64,000 nt of DNA from NCBI GenBank assembly GCA_008638415.1, contig VWVT01000012.1, forward strand, positions 62,001 to 126,000, in the 5' to 3' direction. The notes under the pieces are model-generated. The model had not been told where the DNA came from and made no database searches. It saw nothing but the letters and a program-made list of their open reading frames with translations. Below, in pieces: positions 42,864 to 52,724 of the stretch (position 1 is its first letter; each line of letters opens with the position of its first letter). The translations under genes were made by a program, and so were the position numbers. The DNA comes from Nocardiopsis sinuspersici (lineage in GTDB: Bacteria; Actinomycetota; Actinomycetes; Streptosporangiales; Streptosporangiaceae).

Positions 42864-43269
42864 GGTGCTACCTCCGGTGAGTACCTTCGTGCCCCGGTGC
42901 GGGGCGGGTGTGGCGGTGGCGGTGGCGGGACCGGGATCGCCCGTCGCCGTCTTCCAGTATCGAACATCCTCCCCACCGCTCCGTCCATTCTCGGGTACGC
43001 ACTCGGTGAGGGGCACCACGTGGAGGGGTGTGCGCGGGCCCGGGACCGCGGGAGCCCCCGGACGCGGTGCGCCCCCCTCCCTGGGAGCTGGGAGAGGGGC
43101 GCGGTCCGGTACGGAAGGGGCGGCGCGCGTGTGGCCGGCGGCCGACGCCTGCGGGAGCCCCGGGAGGATCCGGGTCCCGGGCTTCCGGGCCGTGTTTCCT
43201 TGGGGCTCCGCCGCGCTTCGCCTCGTGCTCGGGCGCCGCGGGTACGGGAACCTCCGGCCCCTGCGGTAC
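42864..43269. other. Intergenic between thiI and pfkA
   Basis: Upstream region of thiI and downstream of pfkA, both on the minus strand. It contains GTGGCGGTGGCGGTGGCGG (about 42910-42928), a short GGTGGC repeat, and a hairpin GCGCCCC-C-CTCCC / GGGAG-A-GGGGCGC (43069-43102) that may be a terminator. No gene is supported. Confidence 0.45.
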
Positions 43270-44295
43270 CTAGCCGAAGAAGACCTCGGCCTCCTCGTAG
43301 CGCTCGGCGGGAACGGTCTTGAGGGTGTCGGTGGCCTCGGCCAGGTTCACGCGGACGATGTCGGTGCCCTGCAGGCCGACCATCTTGCCGAACGACTTCT
43401 CGTGCACGGCCTGGATGGCGTTCACGCCCAGGCGGGTGGCCAGGACCCGGTCGAAGGCGCTGGGGGTGCCGCCGCGCTGCACGTGGCCCAGGACCACCGA
43501 GCGGGCCTCCTTGCCGGTGCGCCTCTCGATCTCCTCGGCCAGGTTCTGCCCGATGCCGCCCAGGCGCACGTGGCCGAAGGCGTCCTTCTCGCCGGTGGCC
43601 AGCTCCATCTGCCCCTCCTTGGGGTGGGCGCCCTCGGCGACCACGATGATCGGCGCGTACTGGGTCTCGAAGCGGCTCTCGACGTGCTTGACGACCTCGT
43701 CGATGTCGAAGGGGCGCTCCGGGATGAGGATGACGTTGGCGCCCGCGGCCATGCCCGAGTGCAGGGCGATCCACCCGGCGTGGCGGCCCATGACCTCCAC
43801 CACCAGCGCGCGGTGGTGCGACTCGGCGGTGGTGTGCAGGCGGTCGATCGCCTCCGTGGCGATGTTCACGGCCGTGTCGAAACCGAAGGTGTAGTCGGTC
43901 GCGTTGAGGTCGTTGTCGATGGTCTTGGGCACGCCGACGACGTTGACGCCGCGGTCGTACAGCTGGCGGGCCACACCCAGGGTGTCCTCGCCGCCGATGG
44001 CGACCAGGGCGTCGACGCCCAGTCCGGCCATGTTGTCCTTGACCCGCTCGACGCCGCCCTCGATCTTCATGAGGTTGGTGCGCGAGGAGCCCAGGATGGT
44101 GCCGCCCCGGGGCAGGATGCCGCGCACGGCCGTCACGTCCAGCGGCATGGTGTCGCCCTCCAGCGGGCCGCGCCAGCCGTCCCGGAAGCCGATGAACTCG
44201 TAGCCGTAGTCCTTGATGCCCTTGCGGACCACGGCGCGGATGACCGCGTTCAGACCAGGGCAGTCCCCGCCACCCGTCAGAACTCCGACTCGCAT
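43270..44295 (-). CDS. pfkA: 6-phosphofructokinase, group III
   Basis: 341 aa from ATG 44295 (AGGAG upstream). MRVGVLTGGGDCPGLNAVIR phosphate loop, catalytic TIDNDL (general base Asp), VEVMGRHAGW and GHVQRGGTPSAFDR. The residues that distinguish phosphoryl donors read IGGEDTLG and VPKTIDND, that is, Asp at the position of E. coli Gly104 and Lys at Gly124, a pattern linked to pyrophosphate-dependent enzymes but also found in Streptomyces enzymes measured as ATP-dependent. The donor therefore cannot be called. It makes fructose 1,6-bisphosphate in glycolysis. Confidence 0.94.
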   Translation of the reverse strand: MRVGVLTGGGDCPGLNAVIRAVVRKGIKDYGYEFIGFRDGWRGPLEGDTMPLDVTAVRGILPRGGTILGSSRTNLMKIEGGVERVKDNMAGLGVDALVAIGGEDTLGVARQLYDRGVNVVGVPKTIDNDLNATDYTFGFDTAVNIATEAIDRLHTTAESHHRALVVEVMGRHAGWIALHSGMAAGANVILIPERPFDIDEVVKHVESRFETQYAPIIVVAEGAHPKEGQMELATGEKDAFGHVRLGGIGQNLAEEIERRTGKEARSVVLGHVQRGGTPSAFDRVLATRLGVNAIQAVHEKSFGKMVGLQGTDIVRVNLAEATDTLKTVPAERYEEAEVFFG

Positions 44296-44446
44296 TCGAC
44301 TTCTCCTCGACCTTGTGAGCTCCTGGGCGCATGGCGCCATATGGTCTAGACCATAGTGGGCGCGGGGATCCGAGGCCAACCCGGGTGGGTGAACACCGGC
44401 CGAACCCGCGCCGCGGGGGCGGGAGGCGCCCCCGGGGACGGGCCTG

Positions 44447-45103
44447 TCACCCGTCCAGGCCCCGGTCGATGGCGTAGCGCACCAGCTCCACCCGGTTGTG
44501 CAGGTGCAGCTTGGTGAGGGTGTTCTGCACGTGGTTCTGCACCGTGCGGTGGGAGATGGCCAGCCGCTGCGCGATCTGCTTGTAGGCCAGCCCCTTGGCG
44601 ACCAGGCGCAGCACCTCGGTCTCACGGGGGGTCAGCGCGGGCGCCTCCGGGCCCGGGTCCCGCTCCGCCGAGGACAGCCTGCGGTACTCGCCCAGCACCA
44701 GGCCGGCCAGGCCCGGGGTGTACACGGCCTCGCCCGCGTGCACCCGGCGCACCGCGTCCAGCAGTTCCTCACGGCCCGCCGACTTGACCAGGTAGCCGGT
44801 CGCCCCGGCCTTGACCGCGGCCAGTACGTCGTCGCCGGCCCCGCTCGCCGACAGCACCAGCACCCTCGGGGGCTCGGGCAGCGCCACCAGGCCCGCGGTC
44901 AGCTCGACCCCGCCCATGTCCGGCAGGTGCAGGTCCACCACGGCCAGGGTGGGGCGTGCGGCCGGGGCGATGCGCAGCGCCTTGGCCCCGTCGCCCGCCG
45001 TCCCCACCACGTCGATCCCGTCCTCGCCGAGATCGCGCGCGACCGCGTCGCGCCACATCGGGTGGTCGTCCACCACCAGTACCCGGATAGCCTCGCTCTC
45101 CAT
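44447..45103 (-). CDS. macR: MacR-like LuxR-family response regulator
   Basis: 218 aa from ATG 45103. Receiver domain (about 7-125) with VLVVDDHPMWRDAV, acceptor Asp in LAVVDLHLP, LVLSASGAG and YLVKSAG, then a LuxR/NarL HTH (about 150-213: LTPRETEVLRLVAKGLAYKQIAQRL ... TVQNHVQNTLTKL). The HPMWRDAVARDL and VQNTLxKLxLHNRVELVRYAI phrases match MacR of Streptomyces, whose gene sits beside macS. Here the probable kinase gene is 5 kb away. TAGGCT seven bases before the ATG with no Shine-Dalgarno suggests a leaderless mRNA. Confidence 0.88.
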   Translation of the reverse strand: MESEAIRVLVVDDHPMWRDAVARDLGEDGIDVVGTAGDGAKALRIAPAARPTLAVVDLHLPDMGGVELTAGLVALPEPPRVLVLSASGAGDDVLAAVKAGATGYLVKSAGREELLDAVRRVHAGEAVYTPGLAGLVLGEYRRLSSAERDPGPEAPALTPRETEVLRLVAKGLAYKQIAQRLAISHRTVQNHVQNTLTKLHLHNRVELVRYAIDRGLDG

Positions 45104-45237
45104 GCGGGTGAGCCTATCCCGCCCGCGTCCGCGCGGGGCCGGGGAACGTCGAAGGGGCGTGCGGGCCCGGCCTGCCCGCACGCCCCTTCCCGAGGCCGTG
45201 CTCCCACGCTCCGGGGGCGGCGCCCCCCCGGGGTGCG

Positions 45238-47223
45238 TCAGTCGTCGCCCCGGTCGCCGAAGTCGCCCAGGTCGATGCCGCCCGGGGTCGCGGTGATCGT
45301 GATCTCCGTCTTCTTGGGGGCCTTGCCGGTGTGGGACTGGTGCGTCACGACGTCGCCGCCGAAGAGCTTCTCGACCTTGACCTTGAAGCCGGCCTCCTCC
45401 AGGGCCTTGCGCGCGTCCTTCACCTTCATGTCGACCACGTCGGGGATGGCCACACCCGGCGGGCCGGTGGAGACGGTCAGGGTGACGGTGTCGCCCGCGC
45501 CGACGCCGGCGCCGCTGTCCGGGCTCTGCTGGATCACCTTGCCCTCGGCGACGTCCTCGCTCTCCTGCTCGACCACCTCGACGGTCAGGCCGAGGTCCTG
45601 CAGGGCCGTGCGCGCGCCCTCCAGGTCCTGGCCGACCACGGGGGGCACCGAGATGCTGCGGCTGACGGAGATCGTGACCGTCCCCTCCCGGTCGGCCTCC
45701 TCCCCGGCCGCGGGGTCGGTGGAGACCACCGTTCCCGGCTCGACGTCCTCGGCGTCCACCTCCTTCTGGACCACGTTCTCCGGGGCGAAGCCGAGGTCCT
45801 CCATCTGCTTGAGGGCGTTGGCGGAGTCCTCGCCCTCGAGGTCGGGCATGGACACCTTCTGCGGCCCCTTGGACAGGTGGACGGTGACCTCGGCGTCGGG
45901 GGACAGGCTCTCCCCGGCCGCGGGGTCGGTCTCGGCGACCGCGCCGGCCTCGACGTCGCTGTAGACGGTCTCGTCGGAGAGTACGTAGACCAGCCCCTCG
46001 GAGCGGATCAGCTCCCGTGCGGCCTCGGGGGCGGAACCGACCACGTCCGGAACGTCCGCGTAGCGGCCGGAGAGGAACCACCAGCCCGAACCGAGCACGA
46101 TGACCGCCAGGACCGCCGCGCCGATCCCGATCAGCAGGTTGCGGCGGCGCCGGTCGTCGGGTCCGCTCCGGTAGTCGTCGTACCCGTCGTCATCGTCGTA
46201 GCCGTCGTATCCGTCCCCGTCCAGGCCGGCGGAGTTCATGTCCACGATCATCGTGGCGTTCTCGGTGCCCGGGCCGGCCCCGCCGGCGATGAGCTGCGGG
46301 GCGGTGACCGAGGACGTGGCCGCCGTCGGGGTGACGGGCGTCAGCGGGGCCCGGCCCGCCGTGGAGGAGGCGGGCAGGACGTTGAGGACCTCCAGGACCT
46401 TGGCCAGGTACTGGCCCGCGTTGCCCAGGCGGTACCGGGGATCGCGTTCGGTGGCCTTGGTGACCAGCCCGTCCACCTCGGGCGGCAGGCCCGGCAGGAA
46501 GTGCGAGGGGCGCGGGACGTCCTCGTTGACGTGCTGGTAGGCGATCGCGATGGGCGTCTCGCCGGTGTGCGGCTGGCCGCCGGTGAGCAGCTCGTAGAGC
46601 ATGATGCCCGCCGCGTACACGTCGCTGCGCGCGTCGGCGGTGCCCCGCTCGATCTGCTCGGGTGCCAGGTAGGCGGCCGTGCCCATGAGGGTGCCGGTAC
46701 GGGTCAGGCCCTGGTTGGACTGCTCCACGGCGCGGGCCAGGCCGAAGTCGGCGACCTTGACCCGGCCGTCCTCGGTGATGAGGACGTTCTCGGGCTTGAC
46801 GTCGCGGTGCACCATGCCCGCCTGGTGGGCGGCGCCCAGAGCGGCCAGCACGGAGGCCATCACGTTCAGGGCGTCGCGCGGGGCCAGGCGCCCCTGGGCC
46901 TTGAGCAGGTCGCGCAGCGTGCGTCCGGGAACGTACTCCATGGCCAGGAACACGTGCCCCTGGTCCTCACCCTGGTCGAAGACCTGGACCACGTTGGGAT
47001 GGGAGAGCTTGGCGACGGAGTGGGCCTCGTTGATGAAGCGCTGGACGAAGGTGGGGTCCTGCGCCAGCGAAGGATGCATCACCTTCAGCGCCAGGCGCCG
47101 GTCCAGCCTCAGGTCGTGGGCGACGTAGACGGTCGCCATCCCGCCTCCGGCGATCCTGGACTCGACGAAGTAGCGTCGGTCCAGGGTGGTGCCTACGAGC
47201 GGGTCGGAAGTCGTCATGTCCAC
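45238..47223 (-). CDS. PASTA-domain Ser/Thr protein kinase (PknB/PknL-like)
   Basis: 661 aa from GTG 47223 (ATG 47217 also possible). Hanks-type kinase (about 17-275): glycine loop IAGGGMATVYVA, Lys47 in ALKVMH, catalytic HRDVKPEN (Asp141), DFG 159-161 and an activation loop with Thr residues. A juxtamembrane acidic, Tyr/Asp-rich stretch leads to one membrane helix (about 362-385) and four extracellular PASTA repeats (about 388-655), the peptidoglycan/lipid II sensor of PknB-type kinases. An Rv2175c-like gene, whose M. tuberculosis counterpart is a PknL substrate, lies 3 kb away. Confidence 0.95.
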   Translation of the reverse strand: MDMTTSDPLVGTTLDRRYFVESRIAGGGMATVYVAHDLRLDRRLALKVMHPSLAQDPTFVQRFINEAHSVAKLSHPNVVQVFDQGEDQGHVFLAMEYVPGRTLRDLLKAQGRLAPRDALNVMASVLAALGAAHQAGMVHRDVKPENVLITEDGRVKVADFGLARAVEQSNQGLTRTGTLMGTAAYLAPEQIERGTADARSDVYAAGIMLYELLTGGQPHTGETPIAIAYQHVNEDVPRPSHFLPGLPPEVDGLVTKATERDPRYRLGNAGQYLAKVLEVLNVLPASSTAGRAPLTPVTPTAATSSVTAPQLIAGGAGPGTENATMIVDMNSAGLDGDGYDGYDDDDGYDDYRSGPDDRRRRNLLIGIGAAVLAVIVLGSGWWFLSGRYADVPDVVGSAPEAARELIRSEGLVYVLSDETVYSDVEAGAVAETDPAAGESLSPDAEVTVHLSKGPQKVSMPDLEGEDSANALKQMEDLGFAPENVVQKEVDAEDVEPGTVVSTDPAAGEEADREGTVTISVSRSISVPPVVGQDLEGARTALQDLGLTVEVVEQESEDVAEGKVIQQSPDSGAGVGAGDTVTLTVSTGPPGVAIPDVVDMKVKDARKALEEAGFKVKVEKLFGGDVVTHQSHTGKAPKKTEITITATPGGIDLGDFGDRGDD

Positions 47224-47696
47224 GGCGGAGTAGTGTCCTTGCTGCGGGGAGCGCGGGCTGTCGCGGCCGGTGGCGCGTACCCGACACCGGGTGTCGAACC
47301 GACACGATAGCGGAAGCCCGCGCGGAGTCTGCCCCGCGGTTCACGGTCGCGTCGCCCCGCTCCACCGTTGGTGGGGATGCTCGCGCCTGGGTCGTCTTCG
47401 TGCGCGCGCTGCCCTCGCGGCCGGGGCGCACACCTTTTCCACGGTAGGGGACGGGGCCAAACGCCCCGGGCGTGAACCACCCGCCTCACGCCGCACTCGG
47501 CGGGGCGGCCCTGACCACGGTCGACGCCCTCGCGGACCGGGCCGACGGCGCTCCGTTCCCCTCCCGTCGGGGTCGGAAGGGGCACAGAACGCCACATCGG
47601 TTTCAGGAATCACTTTGATCTCATCGGCCACATGCGTGTGTCCGTGAGAGTGTCCCAACTCTCGTCGGTCTCCCCGGCCTGCTCCCGGCCGCCGCG
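47224..47696. other. Intergenic upstream of the PASTA kinase gene
   Basis: 473 bp, both flanking genes on the minus strand. It should hold the kinase promoter. The segment 47590-47660 is less GC-rich (CGGTTTCAGGAATCACTTTGATC). A minus-strand reading from TTG 47658 begins with a His-rich stretch but shows no coding signature and is not called. Confidence 0.4.
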
Positions 47697-48694
<998 letters not shown>

Positions 48695-48696
48695 TG

Positions 48697-49938
48697 CTAC
48701 TCCCACTGCTTCCGCTTCGTCGTGCCCCCGCCGCCGAACACCCGGTCCGCGGCGAAGCGCTGGGCGTACTCCGGCAGGACGCCGGTGGTCAGTGCCCGGG
48801 CCATGACCTCGCCGGTGACCGGGGTCAGCAGCACCCCGTGCCGGAAGTGCCCGGCGGCCAGGTGCAGCCCCGGTACCCGGGTGGGGCCCAGCAGGGGCTC
48901 GTTGTCGGGTGAGCCCGGGCGCAGGCCCACACAGGTCTCGGTGATCTCCAGCTCACTCACCCCGGGGACGAGTTCGCGTGCGTCCCGGAGCACCTGCCAC
49001 AGCCCCCCGGCGGTGAGCGAGGTGTCGTGGCCCAGCTCCTCCTGGGTGGCGCCGATGACCACCTCGCCGTCGGCGCGCGGCACCAGGTAGGTCGGAAAGC
49101 CCCTGACGAGTCCGCGGACCGTCCGGCCGACGATCGGCGGCTCACCGGCGGGCACCCGGGCGCGCAGCAGCTGGCCCTTGACCGGGCGCAGCGGCGGGAC
49201 CACCGGCTCGGGGACCCCGACCGCGTCGCCCCAGCAGCCCGCGGCCAGGACCGCCTGGTCGGCGGGCAGCAGCCGACCGTCGTCCAGGCGCACGCCCAGC
49301 CGGGTGCCGTCCGGGCCGGGGGCGAGGACCTCCTCGGCCCGCCCGGCGATCTCGGTGACGCCCGCGCGCTCGCCCGCCACGGCCAGGGCGCGCAGCAGCC
49401 GCCGCGGGTCCACGGAGTGGTCGTCGGGGGCCAGGAGGCCGCCGCGCACGGACGGGGCCAGCATCGGCTCCAGGCGTCGGCACCCGCGGCTGGTCAGGCG
49501 TTCGGTGGCGATGCCCAGGCGCTGGTGGAGTTCGTGCAGTTCGGTGAGGACGGCCAGGTCGTCGCGGTCGAAGGCGACCAGGAGCGTGCCGGTGGCGCGG
49601 TGGCCCACGCCGAGGCCGCTGGCCTCCTCCAGTTCGGTGACGAAGTCGGCGTACATGGCAGCGGAGCGGACCCCCAGCTCCATGAGGGGCTCCTCGCCGA
49701 ACACCGCCTCGGTGGCGGGGGTGAGCATGCCCGCCGCGACGGTGGAGGCGGCGCGGGCCCCGGCCGGGTCGGCCACGGGGTCGGGTTCGACCAGGGTGAC
49801 GGACAGCCCCCGTTGGGCGGCGCGCCAGGCGGTGACACGCCCGACGAGGCCGCCGCCGACCACGACGACGCCGCGGTCGCCGGCACGTCCGTCGGTGGGG
49901 TGCCCCATGGGGGAGCGGGGGGTGTTCGAAGTGCGCAC
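48697..49938 (-). CDS. thiO: Glycine oxidase ThiO
   Basis: 413 aa from GTG 49938. The start is chosen because GGGAGGGGA lies ten bases upstream, whereas ATG 49908 has no such site; longer readings would run into the riboswitch. FAD-dependent oxidase: GVVVVGGGLVGRVTAWRAAQRGLSVTLVEPD Rossmann motif near the N-terminus, middle PVKGQLLRAR, and the C-terminal FAD loop GLHLAAGHFRHGVLLTPVTG. It oxidises glycine to the imine used by ThiG in aerobic thiamine synthesis. First gene of the TPP-controlled thiOSG operon. Confidence 0.95.
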   Translation of the reverse strand: MRTSNTPRSPMGHPTDGRAGDRGVVVVGGGLVGRVTAWRAAQRGLSVTLVEPDPVADPAGARAASTVAAGMLTPATEAVFGEEPLMELGVRSAAMYADFVTELEEASGLGVGHRATGTLLVAFDRDDLAVLTELHELHQRLGIATERLTSRGCRRLEPMLAPSVRGGLLAPDDHSVDPRRLLRALAVAGERAGVTEIAGRAEEVLAPGPDGTRLGVRLDDGRLLPADQAVLAAGCWGDAVGVPEPVVPPLRPVKGQLLRARVPAGEPPIVGRTVRGLVRGFPTYLVPRADGEVVIGATQEELGHDTSLTAGGLWQVLRDARELVPGVSELEITETCVGLRPGSPDNEPLLGPTRVPGLHLAAGHFRHGVLLTPVTGEVMARALTTGVLPEYAQRFAADRVFGGGGTTKRKQWE

Positions 49939-49950
49939 GGCGCTGGTCTC

Positions 49951-50040
49951 CCCTCCCTTCGCCGGCATGATCCGGATCAGGTTCGTGCGGTCGGAGGCTG
50001 CCAGCCTCCCTCTCAGCCGGGTATCACCCGGCTCCCGCGG
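49951..50040 (-). ncRNA. TPP riboswitch (THI element)
   Basis: On the minus strand: CGGGAGCC ... CCCGGCTGAGAGGGAGGC, then ACCGCACGAACCTGATC and CGGATCATGCCGGCGAAGGGA. These are the conserved pyrimidine-sensing (CUGAGA) and pyrophosphate-sensing (ACCUGAUCNGGNUNAUNCNNGCGNAGGGA) parts of the thi box. Its 3' end runs straight into the purine-rich Shine-Dalgarno of thiO, so control is probably at translation initiation. Confidence 0.97.
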
Positions 50041-50191
50041 GATGTGTGGGTCCGTCCCCATTCTAGGGCGTGTCCGCCGAACACGCCCTGGGGCCTCCGC
50101 CGGAGCGGGAAACGGGCGGATTCCGAGCCGAGAGCCGTCTCATCCGCGCCACAGGTGCACCGCACGTGCGGGGATGTGGCAGATTGGTGCC

Positions 50192-50551
50192 GTGACACAA
50201 AGCGACATGGACATCGACGCACTGGTCGGCGAGTGGCTGACCCTCAAGGAGGCGGCCCAGCCGCTGGGCGTGAGCCCGAACCGGATCAAGACACTGATCC
50301 GTGAGAACCGACTGATGGGCGTGGTCCGCGGAGGTGAGCTGTCCATCCCCGCCGCGTTCGTCGACGGCCACGACCTGGTCAAGGGACTGCCGGGCACGGT
50401 GATGCTGCTCAGCGACGCGGGGTTCTCCACCGAGGAGGCCCTGCGCTGGCTGTTCACACCCGACGACTCCCTGCCGGGCACGCCCATCCAGGCCATGCGT
50501 GAGAACCGGGGCACCGAGGTGCGCCGCCGCGCGCAGAGCATGGCCTTCTAG
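50192..50551 (+). CDS. Rv2175c-like winged-HTH DNA-binding protein
   Basis: 119 aa from GTG 50192 (ATG 50207 is an alternative). N-terminal winged HTH with MerR-like recognition WLTLKEAAQPLGVSPNRIKTLIRENRLMGVV (about 15-45), and a C-terminal half LPGTVMLLSDAGFSTEEALRWLFTPDDSLPGTPIQAM, both matching the Rv2175c family. In M. tuberculosis Rv2175c is encoded next to PknL, and phosphorylation by PknL abolishes its DNA binding. Here thiGSO and the riboswitch lie between it and the PASTA kinase. Its targets are unknown. Confidence 0.88.
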   Translation: MTQSDMDIDALVGEWLTLKEAAQPLGVSPNRIKTLIRENRLMGVVRGGELSIPAAFVDGHDLVKGLPGTVMLLSDAGFSTEEALRWLFTPDDSLPGTPIQAMRENRGTEVRRRAQSMAF

Positions 50552-50860
50552 TTCGCGTGCCCGCGGGCCCGCCCGTCACCCTCCACCATCCTCGACGGTC
50601 GGCCTCCGGCCGTGGTTCCTCACGAAGGGCTCGGGGCGCCAAGGACCGGGGTTCTTCGGCGTCGCCCACGCCTGAGGCCCGTGCCCACGCCGTCGCCCGC
50701 CGCGATCCTCAGCGGACGCCTACGGCGCAGCACCCGTCGCGGCCCGGCTCCTCCCGTGGAACCCGCCCCCCGCACACGGTTCGGACCGGAATCTGCGGGG
50801 GGCGCGCCGTCGCGCTCCCTCCCCTTGGGCCCGCCCGGCTCAGGGCCTAAGGTGAGCGGT
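50552..50860 (+). repeat. Intergenic with copies of a dispersed palindromic repeat
   Basis: 309 bp before thiE. GCCCGCCCGTCACCCTCC at about 50569 starts a segment (to about 50620) shared with the 3' end of pyrR, and a more diverged relative (GATCCTCAGCGGACGCCTAC, about 50704) follows. The cores CGGCCTCCGGCCG and GCCTACGGC are small palindromes. It should also hold the thiE promoter. No riboswitch is seen here. Confidence 0.6.
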
Positions 50861-51535
50861 GTGAGGACCAGCCACGGAACCAGCCTGCGCAAGCGCCTGG
50901 ACACATCCCTTCTGTACCTGTGCACCGACGCCCGGACCGGGCGGGGCGATCTCGCCGAGTTCGCCGACGCCGCCCTGGCCGGGGGAGTGGACATCATCCA
51001 GCTCCGGGACAAGGGCCTGGAGGCCCGGGAGGAGATCGCGGCCCTGGAGGTGATGCAGGATGCCTGCGAGCGGCACGGCGCCCTGCTCGCGGTCAACGAC
51101 CGCGCCGACATCGCCCGCGCCGTGCGCGCCGACGTCCTCCATCTGGGCCAGCGCGACCTGCCCGTCCCCATGGCCCGCGACATCATCGGCGCCGATCCCC
51201 TCATCGGCCGCTCCAACAACGACGCCGACGCCGCGGCCGCCTCCGCCGAGGACCCCGGCAGCGACTACTTCTGTGTCGGCCCCACCTGGGCCACGCCCAC
51301 CAAGCCGGGCCGCCCGGCCGCCGGGCTGGACCTGGTGAGGCGGGCCGCGGCCCTGGGCGCCGACCGCCCCTGGTTCGCCATCGGCGGGATCGACGCCGAC
51401 AACATCGACCAGGTGCTGGACGCCGGTGCCCGCAGGGTCGTGGTCGTGCGCGCGATCACGGAGGCGCCGGACCCCCGGGCCGCCGCCGCGGAGCTGCGCC
51501 GGCGCCTGACCGCCAGGACACCCGGACAGGGCTGA
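50861..51535 (+). CDS. thiE: Thiamine-phosphate synthase
   Basis: 224 aa from GTG 50861 (AAGGTG five bases upstream). It couples HMP-pyrophosphate with thiazole phosphate to give thiamine phosphate. TIM barrel with [15 protein letters not shown] (diphosphate-binding QxR...K), [44 protein letters not shown] and [16 protein letters not shown]. On the opposite strand from thiOSG and without a visible riboswitch of its own. Confidence 0.95.
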   Translation: MRTSHGTSLRKRLDTSLLYLCTDARTGRGDLAEFADAALAGGVDIIQLRDKGLEAREEIAALEVMQDACERHGALLAVNDRADIARAVRADVLHLGQRDLPVPMARDIIGADPLIGRSNNDADAAAASAEDPGSDYFCVGPTWATPTKPGRPAAGLDLVRRAAALGADRPWFAIGGIDADNIDQVLDAGARRVVVVRAITEAPDPRAAAAELRRRLTARTPGQG

Positions 51536-51557
51536 GGCACGGGCGCCCGGCCCCGGT

Positions 51558-52565
51558 TCAGGACACCAGCAGGACCTTGCCGAGGACCGTGCGCCCCTCC
51601 AGCGCGGCGTGCGCCCGGCTCGCCTGCTCCAGCGGCAGGGCCAGCCCTACGTGCGGGGTGATCTCGCCCCGGCGGGTCAGCTCCAGCATGTACCGCAGGG
51701 CGCTTCGCCTGTCGTCGGGGTCCTGTGCCTGCAGGTCGAACAGGCCCAGTACCTCGACACCGCGGCGCCCGGCCTCCTCGGTGTCCACCTCTGAGAAGCG
51801 GCCCCCCGCCGTTCCGTAGCCGATGAAGCGTCCGCCGTCGGCCACGGCCCCGAAGGCCGCCTCGCCCAGGGCGCTCCCAGCGCCGTCCAGGACGACGTCG
51901 ACCCCGGTGCCCCCGGTGAGCTCGAGAACCCGCTTCTCCCAGCCCGGCCGGGAGTAGTCCACGGCCTCGTGCGCGCCCAGCTCACGGGCGAGCGCCAGTT
52001 TGGCCTCTCCCCGGGCCGCGGCGAGGACCCGTGCTCCGGCCGCACGGGCCAGTTGGACGGCCAGGCTGCCCGCCCCGCCGGTGGCGGCGGCGACCAGGAC
52101 GGTGCTGCCGGGGCCGAAGGCCGCGGCCCGCTCCAGCGCCAGCGCGGTCGGCCCGTCGTGCAGCAGTGCCAGCGCCGCCTTCGGGTCCACCCCCTCGGGC
52201 ACCCTGACCAGTGCCGACTCCGGAACGGCGGCCCGCTCGGCGTATCCGTCCACGGGCAGGGTGGTACGCCCCTCCGACGCGTCCGTGTGCCCGGTGTCGG
52301 TGACCACCAGGGCGTCCGTCCAGCCCGGGTCCACGTCCTCACCGAGCGCGGCCACCCGCCCGACCACTCCCGCGCCGGGGACGTAGGGGGGAGACACGGG
52401 GAAGTACTCCCCTCCCCAGCCGCTCCGGACCAGGGTGTCCAGATACATGACGTTGGACGCCCCGACCTCCACCAGTACCCGTCCGGGCCCCACCTCGGGT
52501 TCGGACACCTCCCGGGCCACCAGGACCTCGGGACCGCCGAATCCGTCCACCACCACCGCGCGCAT
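51558..52565 (-). CDS. Zinc-binding-dehydrogenase/quinone-oxidoreductase family protein
   Basis: 335 aa from ATG 52565 (GGAG five bases upstream). Medium-chain reductase: GroES-like N-terminal half (MRAVVVDGFGGPEVL) and NADPH Rossmann half VLVAAATGGAGSLAVQLARAAGARVLAAAR (about 142-171). It lacks the Cys/His zinc ligands of alcohol dehydrogenases, as in quinone oxidoreductases. Probably reduces quinones or enones with NADPH. Convergent with thiE. Confidence 0.87.
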   Translation of the reverse strand: MRAVVVDGFGGPEVLVAREVSEPEVGPGRVLVEVGASNVMYLDTLVRSGWGGEYFPVSPPYVPGAGVVGRVAALGEDVDPGWTDALVVTDTGHTDASEGRTTLPVDGYAERAAVPESALVRVPEGVDPKAALALLHDGPTALALERAAAFGPGSTVLVAAATGGAGSLAVQLARAAGARVLAAARGEAKLALARELGAHEAVDYSRPGWEKRVLELTGGTGVDVVLDGAGSALGEAAFGAVADGGRFIGYGTAGGRFSEVDTEEAGRRGVEVLGLFDLQAQDPDDRRSALRYMLELTRRGEITPHVGLALPLEQASRAHAALEGRTVLGKVLLVS

Positions 52566-52724
52566 CTCTTCTCCTCCGTGTCCGCCTCGCCGACACCGCA
52601 CATCCTTCTTCCTCAACAATGCTTGAGGTCAATGCCGCCGTGGAGAAAGCCGGCGGCGCAGCGGCCCGCAGGCGGTGGAACCGCCGCGCGCGGGGCACGG
52701 CGGTGGCGGGGTGGCGGCCCGGGG

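Noticed and set aside
47341-47658. Minus-strand reading starting with a His-rich stretch (GHSHGHTHV), like a metal-binding protein
   Set aside because: TTG start without Shine-Dalgarno; after about 30 codons it turns into Arg/Pro-rich shadow-type sequence with no family features.
49908-50061. Longer or shorter thiO reading (starts at about 50061 or 49908)
   Set aside because: The longer frame translates the TPP riboswitch itself, and the shorter ATG lacks a ribosome-binding site, whereas GTG 49938 has one.
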